Below the pieces are notes generated by a model, which made no database searches, was not told where the DNA came from, and worked only from the letters and a program-made list of their open reading frames with translations. A stretch of DNA of 64,000 nt from Oscillospiraceae bacterium (GTDB lineage: Bacteria; Bacillota; Clostridia; Oscillospirales; Oscillospiraceae). Numbering within the stretch: position 1 is the first letter of the stretch; each line of letters starts with the position of its first letter. Shown in pieces: positions 1 to 8,641 of the stretch. The stretch spans positions 1 through 64,000 of the forward strand of contig WRDH01000008.1 of assembly GCA_009783555.1 (NCBI GenBank). Reading direction: 5' to 3'. Position numbers and translations under genes: made by a program.

Positions 1-1
1 A

Positions 2-394
2 ATATATGATAAGCCGGTCGATCTTGCATTCTTCGATGGCACCGATTGGAACCTGATGGAATTAAAGGCAGGAGGTAATTTGGATAGTTCAAATGCACCA
101 TCCAATGTCGAAAAAATTCTAACAATATACGCCGGCCTTAACGTGGAAAACGCAAAACTTTATTTTGCTACTCTCTATAATAAAGACGGTGAAGGCAATA
201 CTTGGAAAGGTGCGGTAAAAAAGCATCTGTCATATCCCGACATGTTTTTAATAGGCAAAAACTTTTGGAATAAAATACTGCCTGCAGAGGTAACGTTTGA
301 AACATTTACAGAGGTATACAAAGAAGCATTAACAGATATTGATTTAAACAAACGAATTAATGATATGATTGAGGATTGTTTAAGAAATATATGA
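2..394 (+). CDS. Type II restriction endonuclease, C-terminal part (left edge cut)
   Basis: The reading frame is open to the left edge, so only the last 130 residues are present. The visible part has a PD-(D/E)xK-like arrangement: an acidic residue in DLAFFDGTDW followed by ELKAGG, where E-x-K would be the catalytic pair that holds the metal ion. The text resembles the TdeIII-type family as I remember it, but this is recognition from memory. The next gene is a DNA methyltransferase that overlaps it by four bases (ATGA), the usual coupling in a restriction-modification pair. The enzyme would cut unmethylated foreign DNA in the cytoplasm. The site specificity cannot be read from the sequence. 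Confidence 0.65.
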   Translation: MYDKPVDLAFFDGTDWNLMELKAGGNLDSSNAPSNVEKILTIYAGLNVENAKLYFATLYNKDGEGNTWKGAVKKHLSYPDMFLIGKNFWNKILPAEVTFETFTEVYKEALTDIDLNKRINDMIEDCLRNI

Positions 395-1104
395 ATAAAT
401 TCAACGTTATCCGGGACGATTGTCGTGAATATATGAAAACAATGCCGGAGAGCAGTATTGATTTAATACTAACTGATCCGCCATACAATATTGCAAAATA
501 CTCGACCGGCAATATACCGTTACCCGGCAGAACGCCGTTGAACAATGATATTGCTGATTGGGATAAAATAGATATTGACCCCGCCGAACTGGTTAGTGAA
601 TTCAAACGCATATTAAAACCAAAAGGTAATATTTTTGTTTTTACCAGTTATAATTCAATCGGTAAATGGCATGAAATCTTTGATAAAGAGTATGATACGT
701 TTCAGTTTTTTATTTGGCATAAAACAAACCCGGTACCGAAAATATATAAAAATGGTTTTCTGAACAGTTGTGAAATAATAATATGCATGTGGAACAAAGG
801 GCATAATTGGAACTTTATCAACCAAAAAGAAATGCATAACTTTTTTGAGTGTCCGATTTGTGTCGCGCCTGAACGCTTAAAAAACCCAAAACACCCGGCA
901 CAGAAACCAATAAAAATACTCAAACATATAATTAAAATTGCATCAAATGAAAACGACACAGTATTCGACCCCTATATGGGCACAGGCTCAACAGGAGTTG
1001 CTGCTTTACAGTTGAATCGAATGTTTATCGGTTGTGAAATAAACAGGGAATACTTTAATGCTGCTCAAGAAAGACTTCTGACAGTTGAGACCATTACTAC
1101 ATGA
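391..1104 (+). CDS. Site-specific DNA methyltransferase (beta class, DPPY type)
   Basis: This 237-residue protein transfers a methyl group from S-adenosylmethionine to DNA and protects host sites from the neighbouring nuclease. Motif IV (LTDPPYNI) lies near the N-terminus and motif I (FDPYMGTGSTG) near the C-terminus, which is the beta-class order. DPPY suggests N6-adenine methylation, although N4-cytosine is possible. HPAQKP before motif I is typical of the group. I place the start at ATG 391, which overlaps the nuclease stop; a TTG at 376 is possible but lies directly behind the GAGGA sequence. It ends three bases before the convergent YvyF-like gene. Confidence 0.85.
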   Translation: MNKFNVIRDDCREYMKTMPESSIDLILTDPPYNIAKYSTGNIPLPGRTPLNNDIADWDKIDIDPAELVSEFKRILKPKGNIFVFTSYNSIGKWHEIFDKEYDTFQFFIWHKTNPVPKIYKNGFLNSCEIIICMWNKGHNWNFINQKEMHNFFECPICVAPERLKNPKHPAQKPIKILKHIIKIASNENDTVFDPYMGTGSTGVAALQLNRMFIGCEINREYFNAAQERLLTVETITT

Positions 1105-1107
1105 TTC

Positions 1108-1539
1108 CTAACGACCTTTTAACTGTAATTTTGCTACTCCTTTAAAGGATTCCTCTTCAACCGGTTCCGGTCTCCGCTTTGGTTTACTTACCACCGCTCC
1201 TATGCTTTCCTGCATCGCGGACATTACTTCATTCTTACAGCCCGCGCACATTCTGCCTGTTCTGATAGGTCTCTTGCAGGATTCACATGTTAATATACCG
1301 CTGCCGGGTTCACTTTCATCACCGACTGTAAGCCGTTCTTCCTTAAGTAAATACATAATTGATTTTCTGGAAACACCTGTTGCTTCAGAAACTTCATCAA
1401 TTCCGGCACGATCATGCTCCCAAAGATATTCCCTGATTTCGATAAAATCCTCATCAAGCTTGAGCAAACAATCCCCACATATCTTGTTACCTGTACCCTG
1501 GTATGGCATTCTGCAAAAATCACACTGTTTAACTTCCAT
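1108..1539 (-). CDS. YvyF-like zinc-ribbon / helix-turn-helix protein
   Basis: A 143-residue cytoplasmic protein. It has an N-terminal Cys cluster (CDFC...CGDC), a central winged-helix-like stretch (VSEATGVSRKSIMYLL, residues about 50-65) and a second Cys cluster (CESCK...CAGCK, residues about 85-105) that looks like a zinc ribbon. This layout matches the flagellar-operon YvyF/TIGR03826-type proteins of Firmicutes. There are no flagellar genes in the window, so a flagellar role cannot be supported here. It ends head-to-head against the methyltransferase and has no close partner on its own strand. It could equally be a small DNA-binding regulator. Confidence 0.55.
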   Translation of the reverse strand: MEVKQCDFCRMPYQGTGNKICGDCLLKLDEDFIEIREYLWEHDRAGIDEVSEATGVSRKSIMYLLKEERLTVGDESEPGSGILTCESCKRPIRTGRMCAGCKNEVMSAMQESIGAVVSKPKRRPEPVEEESFKGVAKLQLKGR

Positions 1540-1594
1540 TATAAGACCCTCTCAACCCGTCACCTACAACAAAAGGGTTCGAGTAATCATGGTT

Positions 1595-1681
1595 TGGTGC
1601 GCGAGGCGGGACTTGAACCCGCACGTCCGATTGGACACTAGAACCTGAATCTAGCGAGTCTGCCAATTCCACCACCCGCGC
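1595..1681 (-). tRNA. tRNA-Leu (anticodon CAG)
   Basis: The minus strand folds as a class II tRNA of 87 nucleotides with an encoded CCA end. The acceptor arm GCGCGGG pairs with CTCGCGC (one G-U pair). The anticodon stem CTAGA/TCTAG holds the loop TTCAGGT, giving anticodon CAG, which reads the CUG leucine codon. The T-arm GGTTCAAGTCC is intact and there is an extended variable arm, as expected for leucine. Confidence 0.95.
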
Positions 1682-1693
1682 ACATCCTGACCG

Positions 1694-1722
1694 ATTATAC
1701 CAATAACGACATACTGTGTCAA
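1694..1722 (-). promoter_or_regulatory. Promoter of tRNA-Leu
   Basis: On the minus strand a perfect -35 box TTGACA (1717-1722) and a perfect -10 box TATAAT (1694-1699) are separated by 17 bases. The tRNA 5' end lies 12 bases downstream. This is a full-consensus vegetative promoter, fitting a tRNA gene. Confidence 0.85.
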
Positions 1723-1792
1723 CAGTTATCAACGATAACAAGCTCTTGTAAAATTTATAAAATATAAAGTTTCATTATGAAAGTATCATTGC

Positions 1793-1821
1793 TTGACAAG
1801 AGCACTATGTTACATTAGAAT
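1793..1821 (+). promoter_or_regulatory. Promoter of the DUF1846 gene
   Basis: TTGACA (1793-1798) and TAGAAT (1816-1821) are 17 bases apart on the plus strand, about 50 bases before the GTG start of the DUF1846 gene. It is divergent from the tRNA promoter. Confidence 0.75.
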
Positions 1822-1872
1822 GCTTGGTAGAAAACATGGCAAAATCGTATGCAAAATGACAGGAGTGGTGAA

Positions 1873-3363
1873 GTGTATTCCATCGGGTTTGATAATGAAG
1901 AGTATTTGAAGCTGCAATCCGAAAAGATACTTAAGCGGATAGAAATGTTTGAAAACAAGCTCTATCTCGAATTTGGCGGCAAACTCTTTGATGACTACCA
2001 TGCCACACGCACATTGCCGGGTTATCAACCTGATATTAAAATCCAACTCCTGAAAACACTGAGCGAAAAAGCAGAGATCGTTGTAGTAATAAATGCATCA
2101 AACATCGATTCAAATAAAGAAGTAGGAGACACAGGCATATCATATGATGATGATGTCTTGCGTTTGATAGATGAAATACGAAAATACGACCTTTATGTCG
2201 GAAGCGTTGTAATCACTCAGTATTTAGGTCAACCTGCCGCAAATACATTCAAAGAATATCTTGAAAGCCTCGGCATAACGGTTTACATAATACATTACAT
2301 CCCCGATACTGACTATCCTGCAAATGTTCAATTAATCTTAAGCGAAAGAGGTTACGGCAACAACGACTTCATAGAAACAACAAGACCTCTGGTTGTTGTA
2401 GCTGCTCCCGGACCGGGAAGCGGAAAGATGGCAGCATGCCTTTCTCAGTTGTATCACGAAAACAAGCGCGGTATAAAAGCAGGTTATGCAAAGTTTGAGA
2501 CCTTTCCTGTTTGGAACCGCTCTTTAAAGCATATGGTAAATCTTGCATACGAGGCTGCAACGGCAGATCTTAACGATGTTAACATGATAGATCCGTACCA
2601 CCTTGAAGCATACGGCGTTTCTGCTGTAAACTATAACAGAGACATCGAAGTGTTCCCCATTCTCAATGCTATGTTTACCCGAATTTGGGGAGAAAGCCCG
2701 TACCGCTCTCCAACGGACATGGGTGTAAACATGGTCGGCTTTTGCATTGATGACGATATATGCACAGAGGCATCAAAGCAAGAAATAATAAGACGTTATT
2801 TCAGCACCCAGGTTGACTACGCGAGGGGTAAGGTACATAAATCCGCCGTGTCAAAGCTTGAGTTGTTGATGAACAACTCTGAAATACTCCCCGAAGAAAG
2901 GGTTCCTGTGAAGCCTGCGCGAAAAAGAGCAGAAGAGACCGGAGTCCCTTGTGTTGCGATAGAGCTGCCGGGCGGCACAATTATTACAGGAAAGACGACT
3001 CCCTTACTCGGAGCAGCATCTGCAGCACTTCTTAATGCGCTAAAGCACCTTGCGGGACTTGATGAAGATGTGCTTCTTATCTCCCGAAGCGAAATAGAGC
3101 CTATTCAAATGCTTAAGGTCGGTTATCTGGGCAACGAAAACCCCAGACTGCAGGTTGATGAAGTTTTACTTGCTCTGGCAATTAATGTCGCAACAAATGA
3201 AGCTGCCGAACTGGTTTTGGAGCAGCTTACTAAGTTAAAACGATCCGAAGCACATTCGAGCGTTATACTATCGCAAATTAATATGTCAGTCTTCAGGCAA
3301 CTGGGTGTGAGCATGACATGTGAACCTGTTTATCAAAATAAACGGTTATTTCACAGTACATAA
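1873..3363 (+). CDS. DUF1846 family protein
   Basis: A conserved 496-residue cytoplasmic protein of the DUF1846 family, common in Firmicutes. Its function is not established in my knowledge; I assign only the family. The start opens as YSIGFDNEEYLKLQSEKIL, typical of the family. I choose GTG 1873 because AGGAG at 1861-1865 stands seven bases before it; the upstream ATG 1849 has no ribosome site. A glycine-rich stretch GPGSGKMA near residue 180 resembles a P-loop but the family is not a classical ATPase. The gene is a single-gene unit with its own promoter and a terminator after it. Confidence 0.8.
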   Translation: MYSIGFDNEEYLKLQSEKILKRIEMFENKLYLEFGGKLFDDYHATRTLPGYQPDIKIQLLKTLSEKAEIVVVINASNIDSNKEVGDTGISYDDDVLRLIDEIRKYDLYVGSVVITQYLGQPAANTFKEYLESLGITVYIIHYIPDTDYPANVQLILSERGYGNNDFIETTRPLVVVAAPGPGSGKMAACLSQLYHENKRGIKAGYAKFETFPVWNRSLKHMVNLAYEAATADLNDVNMIDPYHLEAYGVSAVNYNRDIEVFPILNAMFTRIWGESPYRSPTDMGVNMVGFCIDDDICTEASKQEIIRRYFSTQVDYARGKVHKSAVSKLELLMNNSEILPEERVPVKPARKRAEETGVPCVAIELPGGTIITGKTTPLLGAASAALLNALKHLAGLDEDVLLISRSEIEPIQMLKVGYLGNENPRLQVDEVLLALAINVATNEAAELVLEQLTKLKRSEAHSSVILSQINMSVFRQLGVSMTCEPVYQNKRLFHST

Positions 3364-3433
3364 CACTGCAATGTAACCAAATCACCTTTTGGGTTCTGTA
3401 AGTACCCAAAAATACCCCTCGCCAACAGGCGAC

Positions 3434-3464
3434 GCCCGCTTTAGCTAAAGAGGGCTTTTTTTGT
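3434..3464 (+). terminator. Rho-independent terminator after the DUF1846 gene
   Basis: GCCC and GGGC arms enclose a CTTTA/TAAAG stem with one mismatch, followed by seven T residues (3456-3462). It lies 70 bases after the stop codon. The T-run is only on the plus strand, so it does not serve the convergent gene. Confidence 0.75.
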
Positions 3465-3489
3465 TAGATCCGCTAAAATCTCCCTAAAA

Positions 3490-4650
3490 TTAATGGTCGT
3501 GATTGTGCTTCATACGTAAAATATGCATTGCCATCAAGTAGCCATTTGCTTCCGCATATTCTGCAACACGCACATCGGGAAAATCAGAGCCGTCGTCCCC
3601 GTAAAGAGAATCGACAAGCGCGCCAATACCGAACTCAATAGAGGTTAATTCCATAAATATCTCAAAATTATAGAACCCAAAATTATCACGATAAAATTCT
3701 TCAAAAGCCTCTTTGCTGCCGTGTCTTTCAATTTGATCTTCAATGCTTTCATTGAGAATTTGTAACTCATCATCGCTAAGAACAATGTTATTTTGTTGTA
3801 TTCCATACATTAATGTGAGTATTGATTCCGCTTCTTCTAAAGCGTATTCCAATACCAGCTCCGCCCAGGTAGAATCATCAAACGCTTCCTCATTCCAATC
3901 AACTTCCACACCACTAGCCTCATGGTACTGGAAAACTTCAGACACTATTGGAAAAAGGAACGCAAAAATATGAGACCACGTAAGAGAAAAGTCTCCTGCC
4001 GTTATCATCACTGTATCAGGAGAAAAGCCGGAGAATGATGATTCAAAATCAAGTCCATTTTCAAATATAACAGCAAGATCAATATCTTCGGCTTCAGGCG
4101 AATACTCAAGTTCCAAAGCATTCGACCATTGTAAACGCATAAGATTAAAATCTTCCATAGCCGCAAGCTGGCGCAATGTAGGGGAGTGTCCTTGAGGTGA
4201 AATGGGAGATGTATCGTAGTCAATCGGCAATCTCAGAATAATATGATATCCGTACATTGTTTCGACAATGCCGCTAATCTCTCCGATTTCCAGGCCTGTT
4301 GTCGCTTCAAAAAACTCAGATACCATATCACCTTCCCTGAACAAATATCCGTCCGGAAAGCTAAGTAAACCTCCCGGATCTTCACTGTGTTCAAACATCA
4401 TTTCGCGGAAAAACTCAACAAAATTATCAGAGCCACGTTGTTCATTTAACAATCGAAGTATTTCTTCGGCTTCTTCCAGCGGGTCACAGTCATCGCAGTC
4501 ATCGGAGCCGGAAGGGGGTGTGTTTCCGGGAGGTGTGTCCGTGCCGTGTTCATACAAAGCTCCATCCTCATCCGAGCTTCCACATCCTGCTACAGTCATC
4601 ATTACTAAAGATATGCAAATCAATATCGCAAGTGTTCTTTTTATTCTCAT
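3490..4650 (-). CDS. Lipoprotein with a parvulin-type peptidyl-prolyl isomerase, apparently circularly permuted
   Basis: A 386-residue extracytoplasmic foldase of the PrsA type. Residues 1-23 are a lipoprotein signal with lipobox VAGC (Cys23). Residues 58-142 match the later part of a parvulin domain (EHSEDPGGLL, GYLFREGDMV, GEISGIVETMYGYHIILRL). Residues 214-370 look like the chaperone part that normally comes first (MITAGDFSLTW onward), and the protein ends with GYLMAMHILRMK, which looks like the first strand of the parvulin domain. The order is thus rotated relative to usual family members. The joint is rich in possible metal ligands: DDCDDCD near the N-terminus and HNHDH at the C-terminus. 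It is upstream of nothing on its strand and follows mfd by 160 bases. Confidence 0.8.
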   Translation of the reverse strand: MRIKRTLAILICISLVMMTVAGCGSSDEDGALYEHGTDTPPGNTPPSGSDDCDDCDPLEEAEEILRLLNEQRGSDNFVEFFREMMFEHSEDPGGLLSFPDGYLFREGDMVSEFFEATTGLEIGEISGIVETMYGYHIILRLPIDYDTSPISPQGHSPTLRQLAAMEDFNLMRLQWSNALELEYSPEAEDIDLAVIFENGLDFESSFSGFSPDTVMITAGDFSLTWSHIFAFLFPIVSEVFQYHEASGVEVDWNEEAFDDSTWAELVLEYALEEAESILTLMYGIQQNNIVLSDDELQILNESIEDQIERHGSKEAFEEFYRDNFGFYNFEIFMELTSIEFGIGALVDSLYGDDGSDFPDVRVAEYAEANGYLMAMHILRMKHNHDH

Positions 4651-4810
4651 ATATAATTACCATGCCTTTCCAAGAGCCAACATAGTCGGCTTTGCACAAA
4701 ACGATATGAAATCGCTCTTATTTCTGCATTCTGCATTATTATTTGTTATTTTCAACTTTCATCCTCTCTTCACGTTGAATGATTATATATTTTTTGCCGG
4801 TATAACGCAA

Positions 4811-7800
4811 CTATTTTGCATTCTTACGGGAATTCTTTTGTGCTTTCTTTTGTGCAGCGTTCTTTTGTGTTACTTTCTTTTGAGTGTTTTTGGGAATGCT
4901 CTTTTGCACTTTCTTTTGAGTGTTGTTTTGTGTATCTTCCTGCGGAGGTGACGGCAATACATAAGCATAGCTTCTCACGAATTTCACAGCTTCGTCAACA
5001 ACAGAGCCGCCGACAAGCTTTAGTGCAATAACGGGGTCAGTGCCTGCAAGAACTTTTACGCGTCCTGTGTAATCGGGTAAGGTATAGAGCTTGGAAATAC
5101 TCTCCATATTAAATTCCAGAAGCCTAAAGTTAAGCCAGCCTTCTTTTTGTGAAATCTCCTTTATCCCAAGCCCCGATGCTTCGCTGCGAAGCATTGCGAC
5201 AGAAGTAAGAGCCAATACTTGCATTGGAGGGTCGCCGTATCTGTCTATTAACTCCGACAAAATATCGTTGCTATCTTCTTCTGTTCTTATAAGAGCAATA
5301 CGCCTGTAAATATCCATCCTTTGTTGAGCGGAAGGTACATATTTTTCGGGAATACCTGCGGAAACCGTGAGGTCCGCCGTACACTCGATTTTCTTTGAAG
5401 ATTTTTCGCCTTTTTCTTCTAAAACCGCTTCTTCAAGAAGTTTTAAGTACATATCATACCCGACGCTGATCATGTGACCGGACTGTTCAGAGCCTAATAA
5501 GCTGCCGGCGCCTCTGATTTCCAAGTCGCGCATAGCGATTTTGAAACCGGAGTTGAACTCTGCAAATTCTCTTATTGCTGTAAGTCTTTTTTCCGCAACC
5601 TCTGAAATTGCTTTTCCCCGTCTGAAAGTTAAGTATGCATAGGCACGACGGGGAGAACGTCCGACACGTCCGCGAATTTGATGAAGCTGTGCAAGCCCGA
5701 GCTTATCGGCGTCCTCAACAATCAAGGTGTTTACATTCGGAATATCTATGCCGGATTCAATAATGGTGGTGCATACAAGAACCTGCACAGTACCTGATGT
5801 CATTTGCTCCATTACATCACTGAGACTGTCTTCATCCATCTTGCCATGAGCAACCGCAAAGCGTATGTCCGGCAACATTTCAGACAAGCTCCCTGCAATA
5901 CGGTCAATATTCTCTATTCTGTTATGAAGATAATATACCTGTCCGCCACGGGAGATTTCACGTCTGATTGCATCACATAAAATCCCGTAATCATGTTCCA
6001 TTACATAGGTTTGAACGGGGCGGCGGCTTTGCGGAGGCTCTTCGATAGACGACATATCCCGAATTCCGGATAATGCCATATTAAGTGTACGGGGAATCGG
6101 GGTCGCAGAGAGTGTAAGAACATCAACTTGTTTAGAAATCGACTTTAATCGCTCTTTGTGCGAAACCCCGAATCTCTGCTCCTCGTCAACAACAAGAAGT
6201 CCTAGCTTCTTAAATTCCACATCCTTTTGTATCAACCTATGTGTGCCGATAACAAAATCAACACTGCCGTTTTTTATATCACGAAGCGCAGTTTTTATTT
6301 GCGCAGGAGTTCTAAAGCGGCTGAGCACCTCGATATTAACAGGATATCCCGCAAATCTTCTCATAGAAGTAATATAGTGTTGCTCGGCTAAGACGGTTGT
6401 CGGAACCAGAATTGCAGCTTGATATCCACCGAGAACACACTTCATAACAGCACGCAGTGCGACCTCCGTTTTACCATACCCGACATCCCCGCAGAGCAGG
6501 CGATCCATTGGTATTGGTTTTTCCATGTCCTGCTTAATTTCTGTTGTGCATTTCAATTGATCATCTGTCTCTTGATAACCGAATTTGTCTTCAAACTCAG
6601 TTTGCCAAATCGTATCCCCTTTAAATGCAAGACCTTGCACACGTTGTCTTTCAGCATATAGTTTTATAAGCTCCTTAGCCATTTCCCGGGCAGCTTTTTT
6701 TGCTCTCGTTTTGGCTTTAGTCCATTCTGTGCCGCCGAGCTTGGAGAGCTTGACCTGAGCAGAATCTTCACCGCCGCCGATATATTTTGCGACCATATCC
6801 AGTTGCGTTGCGGGAACATAAAGAGAATCTGTCCCGGCAAAAGAAATTTTTACATATTCCTTATCAACATCATCGACACGAAGCTTGTTAAAACCTACGA
6901 AACGACCGATGCCGTAATGGTCATGTACAACAAGGTCACCCGGTGAAAGGTCAGCAAAGCTCTGTAAGCGCTCCCTGTTTGATTTTTCCTTCGCTTTTAT
7001 TACACGTCGTGGAGCCGCTTGCGTAATAATTTGCCCTTCTGATATAACAGCAAGATTTATAGCGGGATATTCCATACCCGCAGAAAGCTCGCCGATCGAA
7101 ATGACACAGGTGCCAAATTCGGGAAGCGATTGAAGTGTACTGTCCAAAGAAGATGAAATATTGCGTTCTTCCAAATACTCACGCAGCCTTGCTGCTCTGC
7201 GTTTATCCTGGCAGAGGATAACTGTACGGAAATCAGTATTAATATAGTGAGCAACCTCGGAAGCGGCTGTATCAAGGCTGCCTCCGTAAGAAGGAAGGCG
7301 TTTGGCATCCAAATGAAGATTAGTCCGGGGACGCATAGGATATGAAGAACTGGCAAAGCTGTCTGTCATTACAACAGGATATTTATCCATCTGAAGAAGG
7401 AAGCCTTCCCAATCCTCTGAGAATCTGACAAGCCCGCTTTCTAAAATACCCGCTTCAAGAAGACTGACACATTCCTCAGCAAGAAGCTTTAGAAAGTTCT
7501 CGGCACGTTCAGTAACACGCTGCGGCTCGCAAATTATTACGATGGAGTCTCCGGAGATATAATCAAGAGCCGTTGACATGGGTGAAATTAGTTCAAAATA
7601 CCTGTCTGAGGCAGTAAAAATACGCCCGCTTAAAAGCTTGTCGATGTCAGAAGTAAGGTTATCTAACAAAAGCGGATTTGTTGTTCGTCGTTTTTCCAAA
7701 CGAAGATGATGCTCCTTTAGTTCATTAACCAAGCCCTCAACACCGACACCTCCCGGCCCGCTGTACAGGGAAGGCAGAGCCTCGGCAACAGGCACGATTT

Positions 7801-8461
7801 GTGCTTCATTAAGAGACTCAATTCTACGTTGTGTTGAAATATCGAAAAGACCCATGGAATCAAGCTCATCTCCGAAAAACTCACAACGCACAGGCACATC
7901 GTGTGTTGGTGAAAAGAAGTCTAGAATACCGCCGCGAACCGCAAACTGACCCGCGCCCTCAACCTGCTCACAACGGCGATAGCCGCAAATTGCAAGGCTT
8001 TCCGTAAGCGCGGAAAGGTCATATGCAGTGCCTGCTCTTAATGTCAAAGATGCTTCACGAAGTTGTTTTGGAGAAATTGTTCGCTGTAGTACACCGGAAA
8101 CTGACATGACCACAATAGGTGCCTTTTTGTTAAGCATAGCGGAAAGCGTGGCGATTCTCGACTGCTCAGTTTGGCGGGAAACGACTTCCGCATCATGAAA
8201 TGTAAATTCTCTGGCACTAAGCGTTAAAGACTGCTCCATCGTCAGAGCGGAAATATCCTTTGCCAACCTCAAAGCCTCGTCTTCAGCAGAACAGACAACA
8301 ACAAGAGGACGCATGGTGGTCGCTCTGACGGCAGCCGCTGCGTGTGCGCGATGAATTTCGGAAAGCCCCGAGAGCACCGCAGGGCACTTGCCTGCTTCTA
8401 TGCTTGAAATTAGACGCTTAAAGTCAGAGTCTTCGAGAAGTGATTTTGTAATAGAAAGCAT
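4811..8461 (-). CDS. mfd: Transcription-repair coupling factor Mfd
   Basis: Mfd removes RNA polymerase stalled at DNA lesions and recruits UvrA. The protein has about 1216 residues. It shows the polymerase-interaction module (LVVHDHYGIGRF, near residue 510), Walker A (GDVGYGKTEVA, near 657), the DEEQ box (VVDEEQRFGV, near 760), helicase motif VI (QIRGRVGRS) and a C-terminal TRCF domain. I choose ATG 8461 (MLSITKSLL), with AAAGGA upstream, over the longer frame from 8557. The last 40 or so residues are an odd low-complexity tail of K, Q and N (repeated TQKK, KNTQ), encoded by CTTTTGTG-like repeats, absent from usual Mfd proteins. Confidence 0.97.
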   Translation of the reverse strand: MLSITKSLLEDSDFKRLISSIEAGKCPAVLSGLSEIHRAHAAAAVRATTMRPLVVVCSAEDEALRLAKDISALTMEQSLTLSAREFTFHDAEVVSRQTEQSRIATLSAMLNKKAPIVVMSVSGVLQRTISPKQLREASLTLRAGTAYDLSALTESLAICGYRRCEQVEGAGQFAVRGGILDFFSPTHDVPVRCEFFGDELDSMGLFDISTQRRIESLNEAQIVPVAEALPSLYSGPGGVGVEGLVNELKEHHLRLEKRRTTNPLLLDNLTSDIDKLLSGRIFTASDRYFELISPMSTALDYISGDSIVIICEPQRVTERAENFLKLLAEECVSLLEAGILESGLVRFSEDWEGFLLQMDKYPVVMTDSFASSSYPMRPRTNLHLDAKRLPSYGGSLDTAASEVAHYINTDFRTVILCQDKRRAARLREYLEERNISSSLDSTLQSLPEFGTCVISIGELSAGMEYPAINLAVISEGQIITQAAPRRVIKAKEKSNRERLQSFADLSPGDLVVHDHYGIGRFVGFNKLRVDDVDKEYVKISFAGTDSLYVPATQLDMVAKYIGGGEDSAQVKLSKLGGTEWTKAKTRAKKAAREMAKELIKLYAERQRVQGLAFKGDTIWQTEFEDKFGYQETDDQLKCTTEIKQDMEKPIPMDRLLCGDVGYGKTEVALRAVMKCVLGGYQAAILVPTTVLAEQHYITSMRRFAGYPVNIEVLSRFRTPAQIKTALRDIKNGSVDFVIGTHRLIQKDVEFKKLGLLVVDEEQRFGVSHKERLKSISKQVDVLTLSATPIPRTLNMALSGIRDMSSIEEPPQSRRPVQTYVMEHDYGILCDAIRREISRGGQVYYLHNRIENIDRIAGSLSEMLPDIRFAVAHGKMDEDSLSDVMEQMTSGTVQVLVCTTIIESGIDIPNVNTLIVEDADKLGLAQLHQIRGRVGRSPRRAYAYLTFRRGKAISEVAEKRLTAIREFAEFNSGFKIAMRDLEIRGAGSLLGSEQSGHMISVGYDMYLKLLEEAVLEEKGEKSSKKIECTADLTVSAGIPEKYVPSAQQRMDIYRRIALIRTEEDSNDILSELIDRYGDPPMQVLALTSVAMLRSEASGLGIKEISQKEGWLNFRLLEFNMESISKLYTLPDYTGRVKVLAGTDPVIALKLVGGSVVDEAVKFVRSYAYVLPSPPQEDTQNNTQKKVQKSIPKNTQKKVTQKNAAQKKAQKNSRKNAK

Positions 8462-8565
8462 AAAGTAGAAATATCCTTTCGTAACGCTCTGTTCAAAATA
8501 GCGACGTCTCGCCTCTTTACGTATATTTGTCCCGCAACATACATTAACGGGTAACATCTATATAT

Positions 8566-8581
8566 TGTTTCACGTGAAACA
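8566..8581. promoter_or_regulatory. parS centromere site 1
   Basis: The 16-bp palindrome TGTTTCACGTGAAACA is identical to the Firmicutes parS consensus bound by ParB/Spo0J. It lies between mfd and rsmG, about 19 kb from the dnaA-dnaN spacer. ParB loads here and, with ParA and SMC, segregates the origin region. Confidence 0.93.
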
Positions 8582-8596
8582 TTCACCGCTACATAT

Positions 8597-8612
8597 TGTT
8601 TCACGTGAAACA
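8597..8612. promoter_or_regulatory. parS centromere site 2
   Basis: A second perfect copy of the parS palindrome, 31 bases (about three helical turns) from the first. The short flanks are also alike (ATAT before each copy). No parA or parB gene is adjacent in this window. Confidence 0.93.
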
Positions 8613-8641
8613 ATTGTCGCTATCTATTGTGACTCTAAGTC

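Noticed and set aside
8410..8613. Minus-strand frame starting MFHVKQ and crossing both parS sites
   Set aside because: It lies mostly inside mfd in another frame; its appearance comes from the parS palindromes.
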